Origin: Longimicrobiaceae bacterium
Lineage (GTDB): Bacteria > Gemmatimonadota > Gemmatimonadetes > Longimicrobiales > Longimicrobiaceae
Assembly (NCBI GenBank): GCA_036375715.1
Contig: DASVBS010000005.1
Span: forward strand, 43,347-107,346
Direction of reading: 5' to 3'
DNA length: 64,000 bases
Part shown: positions 1-7,654 of the stretch, piece by piece
Numbering within the stretch: position 1 is the stretch's first letter
Layout of the letters: each line of letters starts with the position of its first letter
Notes under the pieces: generated by a model
Told to the model about the DNA's origin: nothing
Database searches by the model: none
What the model saw: the letters and a program-made list of their open reading frames with translations, nothing else
Translations under genes and position numbers: made by a program

Positions 1-2
1 TC

Positions 3-434
3 ACGGTCATCGTCTCCGCCCTCCTCGCCCTGCTCGGGCGCCGCCATTATGCCCTCCTCCTGGCCGCGGCCGTAGCCGGAGCCTGGATCCTCAGCCCGAT
101 CCTGAAGGCCCTCTTCGATCGCGACCGCCCGCAGGTCGTCGAGTGGCGCACACCCTACGTGGGCCAGGCATCGTACCCGTCCGGCCACGCGATGATGGGG
201 ATGGTCCTCTACATCACCCTCGCGTACATTCTGCACCGCCTCGGAGGCCGCCGCTGGGTCTCCGCCGTTGCCATCACCATCGCCGGGCTCCTTGTCGTCC
301 TCATCGGCGTCAGCCGCGTCTACCTCGGCGTGCACTATCCCTCCGACGTTCTCGCCGGCTTCGCCGTGGGCTTCTCCTGGGCGATGTTCTGCGCCGCCAT
401 CGCCGAGACGATTCGCGCGCGCAAGGCCGCGTAA
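3..434 (+). CDS. PAP2-family membrane phosphatase, C-terminal part (cut by window edge)
   Basis: The gene enters from the left, so its start is not visible. The open frame from base 3 shows the PAP2 (type 2 phosphatidic acid phosphatase) signature in order: a K-x6-RP motif (KALFDRDRP, visible residues 35-43), PSGH (59-62), and an SR-x5-H-x3-D block (SRVYLGVHYPSD). These form the active site in which a histidine is phosphorylated during release of phosphate from lipid substrates such as phosphatidate, phosphatidylglycerol phosphate or undecaprenyl diphosphate. Hydrophobic stretches between and after the motifs are membrane helices. Which lipid is used cannot be told. The next gene follows 126 bases downstream on the same strand. 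Confidence 0.88.
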   Translation, partial: TVIVSALLALLGRRHYALLLAAAVAGAWILSPILKALFDRDRPQVVEWRTPYVGQASYPSGHAMMGMVLYITLAYILHRLGGRRWVSAVAITIAGLLVVLIGVSRVYLGVHYPSDVLAGFAVGFSWAMFCAAIAETIRARKAA

Positions 435-560
435 GGGAGGTCTGCCCGACACTTGCCTCCCGCCTTCGCAGCGCGCGAGCCATGGACCTGGATCCGCTCT
501 TGCGACCACCCTCCCCGTCCACAAAATCAACTCCGGGCTCAGCGAACCACATCTTCCGCC

Positions 561-2210
561 ATGATCGACGACCTCTGGTACCGGAACGCTATCACCTACA
601 GCCTCGATCTGGAGAGCTTCATGGACTCCAACGGGGATGGGGTGGGCGACTTCGCGGGCTTGATCCGCCGCCTCGACTACCTCGAGTCACTGGGAGTCGA
701 CACGCTCTGGCTGGCGCCCTTCCAGCGTACGCCGAACAAGGACAACGGGTACGACATCTCCGACTTCTACTCGGTCGATCCGCGCCACGGCTCCGGCGGC
801 GACTTCGTCGAGTTCATGCACCAGGCCGCGAGTCGGGGGTTGCGCGTCATCATCGACCTCGTCATCAACCACACCTCCGATCAGCACGAGTGGTTTCAGG
901 AGGCGCGGAGCAGCCCCGACTCCCGCTTTCGGGACTGGTTCGTGTGGTCGCCGGAGCGTCCGTCCGACTGGAAGGAGGGGATGGTCTTTCCCGGAGTGCA
1001 GAAGAGCACCTGGACCCTCGACCGGAAGGCAAAGGAGTACTACTACCACCGGTTCTACCGGCACCAGCCCGACCTCAACATGGACAACCCCCGCGTACGG
1101 GCGGAGGCCTGCCGCATCATGGGGTTCTGGCTTCAGCTCGGTGTCGCCGGCTTCCGGGTCGACGCGCTGCCTTTCGTCATCGAATCCACCGTGCCCGGCC
1201 GCTCGCAGGGAAAGCTCAACTTCGACTATCTCTCCGAGATCCGCGCCTTCCTGCAGTGGCGCGTAGGTGACGCCGTCCTCCTCGGCGAAGCCAACGTTCC
1301 CCCAGGGCAAACCCGCCCTTATTTCGAGGGAAACGGGACCGGCGGCATCCACATGATGTTCAACTTCTTTGTCAACCAGCACCTCTTCTACGCCCTCGCC
1401 TCCGCCGATACCCGCCCCCTCCGCTCCGCCCTCGAAGCGACCCGGGATATCCCCGAGCTCGGCCAGTGGGCGCACTTCCTCCGCAACCATGACGAGCTCG
1501 ACCTCGGCCGCCTCACCGAGGAGCAGCGCGCGCGTGTCTTCGAGCGGTTCGGCCCCGAGAAGCGGATGCAGCTCTACGGCCGCGGAATCCGCCGCCGCCT
1601 GGCCCCCATGCTCGGTGACCGTCCGCACCTCGAGCTCGCCTACAGCGTTCTCTTCTCTCTCCCGGGGTCGCCGATCCTGCGCTATGGAGACGAGATCGGG
1701 ATGGGGGACGATCTCACCCTGAAGGAGCGGGACGCGGTGCGCACGCCTATGCAGTGGTCCGCCGAGCGAAATGCGGGATTCTCGGCAGCGGAAAAGACCT
1801 ACCTGCCCGTGGTTTCGGAGGGAGTCTGGTCGTACGAGCGGGTGAACGTGGAAGCGCAGCGCCGCGACCCCGACTCGCTGCTTTCCTGGACCAGCCGCAT
1901 GATCCGCCTGCGGAAGGAGTGCCCTGAAATCGGCTGGGGCACGTTCGAGATCCTCGACCCGGGCTGCGACGAGGTACTGGCGCTACGCTACGACTGGCGC
2001 GGAAACTCGGTGCTCGTGCTGCACAACTTCGATTACAGCCCACGCGAAGCCGATCTCCGCATCGGCCTCCCCGGCCACGACCGCCTCACCGATCTCCTCG
2101 ACGACGAAGAGGTGCCCGTCAACAAGTCCGGCCGCGCCACCATCCCCATGAACGCCTTCGGCTACCGGTGGTTCAGGGTGGGCGGGCCGGGGAGGAATTT
2201 TGAATTTTGA
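561..2210 (+). CDS. GH13 alpha-amylase family enzyme, trehalose-synthase-like
   Basis: 549 residues. All four GH13 regions are visible: DLVINHTSD near residue 100, GFRVDALPF near 200 (Asp nucleophile), LLGEAN near 245 (Glu acid/base) and FLRNHDELDL near 310. The blocks YGDEIGMGDD and VRTPMQWS followed by RNAGFS resemble trehalose synthase (maltose to trehalose), although oligo-glucosidases share much of this. No maltokinase domain is attached. I start at ATG 561 because MIDDLWYRNAITYSLD matches the usual family N-terminus; the in-frame codons from 453 read as non-homologous sequence. No clear Shine-Dalgarno is seen. The final residues NFEF and the TGA stop lie inside the GAATTTT heptamer array that begins at 2195, so the native C-terminus may have been replaced by repeat. 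Confidence 0.88.
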   Translation: MIDDLWYRNAITYSLDLESFMDSNGDGVGDFAGLIRRLDYLESLGVDTLWLAPFQRTPNKDNGYDISDFYSVDPRHGSGGDFVEFMHQAASRGLRVIIDLVINHTSDQHEWFQEARSSPDSRFRDWFVWSPERPSDWKEGMVFPGVQKSTWTLDRKAKEYYYHRFYRHQPDLNMDNPRVRAEACRIMGFWLQLGVAGFRVDALPFVIESTVPGRSQGKLNFDYLSEIRAFLQWRVGDAVLLGEANVPPGQTRPYFEGNGTGGIHMMFNFFVNQHLFYALASADTRPLRSALEATRDIPELGQWAHFLRNHDELDLGRLTEEQRARVFERFGPEKRMQLYGRGIRRRLAPMLGDRPHLELAYSVLFSLPGSPILRYGDEIGMGDDLTLKERDAVRTPMQWSAERNAGFSAAEKTYLPVVSEGVWSYERVNVEAQRRDPDSLLSWTSRMIRLRKECPEIGWGTFEILDPGCDEVLALRYDWRGNSVLVLHNFDYSPREADLRIGLPGHDRLTDLLDDEEVPVNKSGRATIPMNAFGYRWFRVGGPGRNFEF

Positions 2211-2358
2211 ATTACGAGTTACGAATTACGAATTACCGGCAAACCCCAGCGGCCGCAGGGAACGGAACAGAGGTCGCGGGGGCTATCCCTGATTCAAAAT
2301 TCAAAATTCATGATTCAAAATTACCGTCAGGCAATTCGTAATTCGTAATTCGTAATTG
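2195..2358. repeat. Mirrored heptamer element 1 (GAATTAC array, spacer, GTAATTC array)
   Basis: Left arm, six exact 7-base units: GAATTTT x2, GAATTAC, GAGTTAC, GAATTAC x2 (2195-2236). A spacer of about 55 bases follows. The right arm has ATTCAAA-type units (2292-2319), then CAATTC, GTAATTC x2 and GTAATTG (2332-2358). The right arm is the reverse complement of the left, so the element could fold into one long hairpin. It fills the space between two convergent genes and covers the stop codon of the GH13 gene. Confidence 0.9.
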
Positions 2359-2368
2359 TTGCCGGCGC

Positions 2369-3538
2369 CTACTCCGCCGAGAACCTGTAGACCGTCCGCG
2401 AGGTGTACTCCTCTCCAGGTTCGAGAATGGTGGATGGGAAGTCCGGCTTGTTCGGCGAATCCGGGAAGTGCTGGGTCTCCAGGCAGAAGCCGGTGCGGTG
2501 GGCGTAGACCACGCCTTCCTTACCGGTGAGGGAGCCGTCCAGGAAGTTGCCGGTGTAGAACTGCACGCCGGGCTCGGTCGTGAGCACCTCCATCACCCGC
2601 CCGCTGGTCGGCTCGCGCACCCTGGCCGCGAGGACCAGCGAATCGCCCTCCGCGCGGTCGATCACGAAGTTGTGGTCGTAGCCGCCTCCGAAGCGAAGCT
2701 GCTCGTCGTCCTGCCGGATCCGCGCCCCGATCGGCGTCGGCTCACGGAAGTCGAAGGGCGTTCCCTCCACCGGCCGCAGCTCGCCGGTGGGGATGAGCGC
2801 GCTGTCCACCGGGGTGAAGCGGGAGGCGTTGAGCATCATCTCGTGGTCGAGGATGGTGCCCGAGCCGTGGCCGGCGAGGTTGAAGTAGGTGTGCTGGGTG
2901 AGGTTGACCGGCGTCGCCTTGTCCGTCGTGGCGTGGTAGTCGAAGATCAGCTCGTTGTCGTCGGTCAGCGTGTAGGTCACCCTCACCTGGAGCGTGCCGG
3001 GGTATCCCTGGTCGCCATCCGGACTGGTGTGGGTGAGGATCACTCCACGCCCCTGCTCGTTCTCGAAGGGCTCGGCTGTCCAGACCACCTTGTCGAAGCC
3101 TCGCTCGCCGCCGTGCAGGCTGTTGGGGCCGTTGTTGATCGGCAGCTCGTAGGTCACGCCGTCGAGCGTGAAGCGGCCATTGGCGATGCGGTTTCCGTAG
3201 CGGCCAATGAGCGCGCCAAAGTACGGATGCTCTCCCACGTACCCCGCCAGCGAGTCGAAGCCCAGCACCACGTCGGCCAGGCCTCCGTTGGCGTCGGGAA
3301 CACGCAGGTTGGTAATGATGCCGCCGAAGTTGATGACGCTCACCTCCATGCCGTTGGCGTTGCGGAAGGTGTACTGCGTCACCTGCTCCCCGTCGGGGGT
3401 CGTCCCGTAGGGAGCCTGGCTCACGCTCTGGCTCGCGGATTCGTTCATGGAGGTCTCGGGTTCGTCGCTCGCGCAGGCCGCAAAGAGCAGGGCAACGGCG
3501 AGGGCGGGGCCCACGCTCCGGAAGCGGATCGTGTGCAT
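2369..3538 (-). CDS. galM: Aldose 1-epimerase (galactose mutarotase), lipoprotein
   Basis: 389 residues. The N-terminus is a lipoprotein signal ending LLFAAC, with Cys22 as the lipidated residue, so the enzyme sits outside the cytoplasm, unlike E. coli GalM. The mature part has the family motifs NSLHGG (substrate-binding His), the TQHTYFNLAG block with the catalytic acid His, and LEPGEEYTS near the C-terminus with the catalytic base Glu. It interconverts alpha and beta anomers of galactose, glucose or related sugars. Secreted mutarotases usually accompany periplasmic sugar breakdown, which suits the sugar lipoproteins elsewhere in the window. It converges on the GH13 gene across repeat element 1 and diverges from the aldo/keto reductase. 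Confidence 0.92.
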   Translation of the reverse strand: MHTIRFRSVGPALAVALLFAACASDEPETSMNESASQSVSQAPYGTTPDGEQVTQYTFRNANGMEVSVINFGGIITNLRVPDANGGLADVVLGFDSLAGYVGEHPYFGALIGRYGNRIANGRFTLDGVTYELPINNGPNSLHGGERGFDKVVWTAEPFENEQGRGVILTHTSPDGDQGYPGTLQVRVTYTLTDDNELIFDYHATTDKATPVNLTQHTYFNLAGHGSGTILDHEMMLNASRFTPVDSALIPTGELRPVEGTPFDFREPTPIGARIRQDDEQLRFGGGYDHNFVIDRAEGDSLVLAARVREPTSGRVMEVLTTEPGVQFYTGNFLDGSLTGKEGVVYAHRTGFCLETQHFPDSPNKPDFPSTILEPGEEYTSRTVYRFSAE

Positions 3539-3691
3539 GGATCCTCTGCTGTGGGTTCAGGGCGAACCAGCGGATTCGAGGACGACGCCGACCGACGCTA
3601 CGATCCATCGCGCGCCCATCGTCCGGCGGCGTCCGGCCGACAAGGTGCGACGATGAGGAAATCCGAGCAAGTCCGGGCCGCCGCCATCGGG

Positions 3692-3720
3692 TTGCCTCAC
3701 CCGACCCGAGGGTCTATTCC
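3692..3720 (+). promoter_or_regulatory. Possible sigma-70-type promoter for the aldo/keto reductase
   Basis: TTGCCT (3692-3697), 17 bases, then TATTCC (3715-3720), lying about 60 bases before the ATG at 3781 in the divergent galM/AKR spacer. Matches are partial, so this is only a candidate. Confidence 0.35.
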
Positions 3721-3780
3721 TATCCGCCGCTCCGCCCCCGCCGCACCGCGGGGCGCAGATCTGCGAACCGAACGGACTTC

Positions 3781-4731
3781 ATGGAATACAGGCAACTCGG
3801 TTCCACCGGCCTCAGCGTGTCGGTGCTCGGCTTTGGTGGCGCGACGCTGGGCGATGAGTACGGGCCGATGGACGCGACCGAGGGACGGCGCGCCTTCGAC
3901 GCGGCGGTGGACAGCGGTATCAATCTGGTCGACGTCTCACCGTACTACGGCCGGACGCTCGCGGAGGAGCGGCTCGGCCACTACCTCCGCGGAAAGCGCG
4001 ACCGCGTGGTGCTCGCCACCAAGGTCGGTCGTTACGACCGCGATCCGCCGGCCGGCTTCGACTTCTCCGCCGCGCGGGTGACGCGGTCGGTGGAGGAGAG
4101 CCTGCGACGTCTGCAGACCGACGTCATCGACATCTTCCTCGCGCACGACATCGAGTTCGCTCCGCTATCCCGGATTCTCGATGAGACGGTGCCCGCGCTG
4201 CACCGGCTGAAGGAGCAGGGAAAGGTGCGCTTCATCGGGGTGACCGGCTTCCCGCTGGAGGTGCTTCGGGACGCCGTGGAGGGTGCGGAGCTCGACGTCG
4301 TGCTCTCGTACTGCCACTACAACCTCCTCAATACGCGTCTCGCGTCGGTTCTCGCGCCGGCCGTCCAGACCCGTTCTATGGGGTTGATCAACGCCTCCCC
4401 CCTACACATGGGCGTCCTCTCGCCGGGCGGCCCGCCTCCCTGGCACCCGGCTCCGTCAGAGGTGCTCGAGGCGGGTCGGCAGGCCGCCGAATGGTGCAGG
4501 AGCCGTGGTTTGGACCTCGCCGAGATCGCCCTTCGCTTCGCCCTCGGCTCCCCCGCGCACTCCACCCTGGTCGGTGTGCGAACCCTGGCCGAGCTGCAGA
4601 CCAGCCTGCGCGCGCTCGAGCCGGATCCTCATCCGGAGGCCACGGAGGAGCTGCGCGCTCTCCTCGCTCCGGTGCAGGATCGCGAGTGGCCTTCGGGCCT
4701 CTTCCCGGGGCCGGGCGAGCCCCGCCCGTGA
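3781..4731 (+). CDS. Aldo/keto reductase, L-galactose dehydrogenase-like
   Basis: 316 residues, normal for the family. The AKR catalytic tetrad can be read: Asp in NLVDVS and Tyr in PYYGRT (about residues 45-53), Lys in LATKVG (about 80), His in FLAHDIEF (about 122). The N-terminus MEYRQLGSTGLSVSVLGFG is typical. The segment ASPLHMGVLS and overall spacing resemble plant and bacterial L-galactose or D-threo-aldose 1-dehydrogenases, which oxidise an aldose with NAD(P) to the lactone. The exact sugar is not determinable. The stop codon overlaps the GTG start of the TauE/SafE gene (GTGA), so the two are translationally coupled. Confidence 0.9.
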   Translation: MEYRQLGSTGLSVSVLGFGGATLGDEYGPMDATEGRRAFDAAVDSGINLVDVSPYYGRTLAEERLGHYLRGKRDRVVLATKVGRYDRDPPAGFDFSAARVTRSVEESLRRLQTDVIDIFLAHDIEFAPLSRILDETVPALHRLKEQGKVRFIGVTGFPLEVLRDAVEGAELDVVLSYCHYNLLNTRLASVLAPAVQTRSMGLINASPLHMGVLSPGGPPPWHPAPSEVLEAGRQAAEWCRSRGLDLAEIALRFALGSPAHSTLVGVRTLAELQTSLRALEPDPHPEATEELRALLAPVQDREWPSGLFPGPGEPRP

Positions 4732-5474
4732 GCCTCCAGCTGGATCTCTGGCAATGGGTGCTGGCCGCCGTCGGGGCGGCTTTGGTAGGCCTCGCGAAGA
4801 CCGGGATCGCCGGTCTCGGCATCCTCTCGGTGGCCATCTATGCCACCGTTCTGCCCGCGCGCGAGTCGGTTGGCATCCTCCTGGTGATCCTCGTCCTCAC
4901 CGATTTCGTGGCGGTAAGCGTCTATCGGCGCGACGCGAGCTGGTCCCACCTCGCTCGCCTCTTCCCCTGGGCCGGTGCGGGCGTGCTGATCGGCTTCGTG
5001 GCCTTCGGCTCGATGAACGACGAGCTGGTGCGCACGGTAATCGGGGGGATCCTGGTCGCGCTCACCGCGCTGCAGCTCTTCCAGCGGCGCGAAGGCCATC
5101 TGCCGATCGAGGAAAATCCCAACCGGTGGCTGGTGGCGCTCACCGGTCTCGGCGCCGGCTTTACCACGATGATCGCAAACGCGGCGGGGCCGCTGATGAT
5201 CCTGTATCTGCTCGCCATGCGGCTGCCGAAGTACACCTTCGTGGGCACGGCTGCCTGGTTCTTCCTTGTCCTGAACCTCTTCAAGGTGCCCTTCAGCATC
5301 GGTCTGGGTCTGATCGACTTCGATTCGCTCGGACTGAGTCTCCGCATGGCGCCCTTCGCGATTGCTGGTGCGCTCTCCGGACGCTGGGTCATCAGCCACA
5401 TGAACCAGCGCATGTTCGAGGCGGCGGCGCTTCTGCTGACCCTGGCCGCCGGGCTGCGGATGCTGGTCGGCTGA
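4728..5474 (+). CDS. TauE/SafE family membrane permease
   Basis: 248 residues, almost entirely hydrophobic, with about seven or eight predicted helices and the internal duplication typical of TauE/SafE (AKTGIAGLGI near residue 23 and its echo ANAAGPLMILYLLAM near 160). The family moves small anions such as sulfite, sulfoacetate or other organosulfonates. The GTG at 4728 is chosen because it overlaps the stop of the upstream reductase and gives a normal N-terminus; the same frame is open upstream but reads as antisense-style junk. Coupling to an aldose dehydrogenase suggests a shared substrate pathway, but this is inference. Confidence 0.85.
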   Translation: MSLQLDLWQWVLAAVGAALVGLAKTGIAGLGILSVAIYATVLPARESVGILLVILVLTDFVAVSVYRRDASWSHLARLFPWAGAGVLIGFVAFGSMNDELVRTVIGGILVALTALQLFQRREGHLPIEENPNRWLVALTGLGAGFTTMIANAAGPLMILYLLAMRLPKYTFVGTAAWFFLVLNLFKVPFSIGLGLIDFDSLGLSLRMAPFAIAGALSGRWVISHMNQRMFEAAALLLTLAAGLRMLVG

Positions 5475-5541
5475 GCCCCTCCGCTCGGCGCTACGTCGGG
5501 CGGCCGTAGACTCGCGACATCCGATAGCGTATTGTCGGGCA

Positions 5542-5648
5542 GCGCTCGATCCTTGACGCGATGCGGGACTTCGATTGGCAGTCCCTCCCGGGGAGTGCGG
5601 GCGCCGTCGCTTGCCGAAACGCCGAATGACGTAGCGACCTGAGCTTCA
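5542..5648 (+). ncRNA. Possible structured leader RNA of kup
   Basis: The 208-base leader of kup holds two perfect hairpins: GGGACT (5565-5570) with AGTCCC (5580-5585), and GTCGCT (5606-5611) with AGCGAC (5633-5638). GCTC (5544-5547) could close against GAGC (5641-5644). K+ transporters are often under c-di-AMP riboswitches, but the conserved ydaO sequence blocks are not visible here, so I assign no class. Confidence 0.3.
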
Positions 5649-5682
5649 GCGCGATGGAACTCGAACGGACAGTATTGCTTCG

Positions 5683-7629
5683 ATGGATGCTGACGAAGGC
5701 TCTCTAGATGGCTTAGCCCCGCAGAGTGCTGCGCCCGCCGCGGCCGCGGCCGCGCAGAGCGGCCAGGCGCACGGGGACCTCCTCCCTCTCGGCCTCGCCG
5801 CACTCGGGATCGTCTTCGGCGATATCGGGACCAGTCCCCTCTACGCCTTTCGCGAAAGCTTCCACGAATCGCACGGCATCCCCTTCACCGATGCCAACAT
5901 CCTGGGCGTCCTCTCGCTGATCTTCTGGGCGCTGACGATCGTCATCTGCATCAAGTACCTGATCTTCATCCTGAGGGCCGACAATCAGGGCGAGGGCGGG
6001 ATTCTCGCCCTCACCGCACTGGTGACGCCGCGGAGGACCGGGCGGCGCCCGCGCGGTAGGGTGCTGATACTGATGGGGCTGTTCGGGACCGCGCTCCTCT
6101 ACGGCGACGGGGTGATCACGCCCGCGATCTCAGTGCTCTCGGCGGTTGAAGGGCTGGCCATCGTCACCCCGGTCTTTCGTCCATACGTGGTGCCGGTGAC
6201 CATCGTGATCCTGCTCGTGCTCTTCGCTCTGCAGCGGAGGGGCACCGAGAGGATCGCGAAGCTCTTCGGACCCGTAACGTTACTCTGGTTCACCACCATG
6301 GGAGCGCTGGGGGCAGCCCAGGTCGTGCGAGTGCCGCGTGTGCTTACCGCGATCAACCCGCTATACGGGGCCGATTTCTTTCTGCGTAATGGCTGGCACG
6401 GCTTGCTGGTGCTCGGCTCGGTCTTCCTGGTGGTCACCGGAGGCGAAGCCCTATATGCCGACCTGGGGCACTTCGGCATCCGACCGATCCGGTTCGCCTG
6501 GTTCACCGTGGTTTTCCCCGCGCTCCTGCTCAACTACTTCGGGCAGGGGGCCCTCCTCCTGCAGCGGCCGCAGGCGATCCAGAATCCCTTCTTCCGACTC
6601 GCTCCGCCCTGGGCGCTGATGCCTCTGGTAGTGCTCGCCACCGTCGCCACGGTGATCGCGTCGCAGGCGGTCATTTCCGGCGCCTTCTCGCTCACCCGAC
6701 AGGCGGTTCAGCTCGGTTACCTGCCGAGGATGGAGATCGAGCACACCTCGCCCACGACCATCGGCCAGATCTACATCGCCGGTGTGAACTGGGCCCTCAT
6801 GATCGGGTGCATCTCGCTCGTCCTGGGCTTTGGCTCGTCCAGCGCGCTCGCCGGGGCGTACGGGGTGGCGGTCACCACCGACATGGTCTTCGCCACCCTG
6901 CTCTTCACCGCCGTGGCGCTCATTCGTTGGAGGTGGGGATGGCCGCGGGCGCTGGCCCTGGCGGCGATCCTGCTGGCGGTGGATCTCTCCTTCTGGAGCG
7001 CGAACATCATCAAGGTGCCCGATGGAGGCTGGTTTCCCCTCGTGGTGGGAGCCGTCGTCTTCACCATGATGACGACCTGGAAGAAGGGACGAACGGTGCT
7101 GGCGGAGAGGCTCCGCAAAGGCTCCGTCAGCTTCGATGCCTTCGCCGAGCAGCTGGAGAGGGAAAAGTTCCTGCGGGTGCCGGGCACCGCGGTGTTCATG
7201 TACAGCGACCCCGCGGCAACACCTCCCGCCCTCCTGCATAACCTGAAGCACAACAAGGTCCTGCACGAGCGGGTGCTGCTGCTCTCCGTCGAGTCGCTGG
7301 ATACGCCGCACGTTCCCGAGAGCGAGCGCATCGACGTGCAGGCGCTCGGCCACGGGCTGTATCGCATTGTCCTGCGTTACGGCTTCATGGAGGATCCCGA
7401 TGTTCCGCGTGACCTGACACTCACGGCGAAGTTCGGGCTGGAGGTGAACCCGAGACAGGTGAGCTATTTCCTCGGGCGCGAGCGGGTGATCGCCTCCAAG
7501 CGGCCGGGCATGGCGATCTGGAGGGAGAAACTTTTCGGGGTGATGAACCGCAACGCCCGCAACGCCACCGACTTCTTCCGGCTGCCGCCGAACCAGGTGG
7601 TCGAGGTGGGAGCGCAGGTCGAGATGTAA
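5683..7629 (+). CDS. kup: Kup-type low-affinity potassium transporter
   Basis: 648 residues, the usual length for KUP/HAK/KT proteins. The first helix carries the family signature GIVFGDIGTSPLYAF (about residues 46-60), followed by GDGVITPAISVLSA and about twelve membrane segments to residue 460, then a cytoplasmic tail of some 180 residues. It takes up K+ by proton symport. The start at ATG 5683 leaves a polar N-terminal tail of about 35 residues rich in Ala; no strong Shine-Dalgarno is seen. The gene has its own 208-base leader with hairpins and ends 25 bases from the convergent BNR gene without an obvious terminator. Confidence 0.95.
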   Translation: MDADEGSLDGLAPQSAAPAAAAAAQSGQAHGDLLPLGLAALGIVFGDIGTSPLYAFRESFHESHGIPFTDANILGVLSLIFWALTIVICIKYLIFILRADNQGEGGILALTALVTPRRTGRRPRGRVLILMGLFGTALLYGDGVITPAISVLSAVEGLAIVTPVFRPYVVPVTIVILLVLFALQRRGTERIAKLFGPVTLLWFTTMGALGAAQVVRVPRVLTAINPLYGADFFLRNGWHGLLVLGSVFLVVTGGEALYADLGHFGIRPIRFAWFTVVFPALLLNYFGQGALLLQRPQAIQNPFFRLAPPWALMPLVVLATVATVIASQAVISGAFSLTRQAVQLGYLPRMEIEHTSPTTIGQIYIAGVNWALMIGCISLVLGFGSSSALAGAYGVAVTTDMVFATLLFTAVALIRWRWGWPRALALAAILLAVDLSFWSANIIKVPDGGWFPLVVGAVVFTMMTTWKKGRTVLAERLRKGSVSFDAFAEQLEREKFLRVPGTAVFMYSDPAATPPALLHNLKHNKVLHERVLLLSVESLDTPHVPESERIDVQALGHGLYRIVLRYGFMEDPDVPRDLTLTAKFGLEVNPRQVSYFLGRERVIASKRPGMAIWREKLFGVMNRNARNATDFFRLPPNQVVEVGAQVEM

Positions 7630-7654
7630 GCGGGCCCCTGCGTCCCTGCCGGCT

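Noticed and set aside
143..1270. 375-residue open frame overlapping the PAP2 and GH13 genes
   Set aside because: Arg/Pro-rich shadow of two genes with clear family motifs in other frames.
2195..2358. Heptamer arrays read as a CRISPR
   Set aside because: Units are 7 bases with no unique spacers between them, and no cas genes are present.
2468..4081. 537-residue plus-strand frame antisense to galM and into the AKR gene
   Set aside because: Covers conserved minus-strand galM; composition is typical of a GC-rich antisense shadow.
5475..5682. c-di-AMP (ydaO) riboswitch upstream of kup
   Set aside because: Stems exist but the conserved ydaO sequence blocks are not found.
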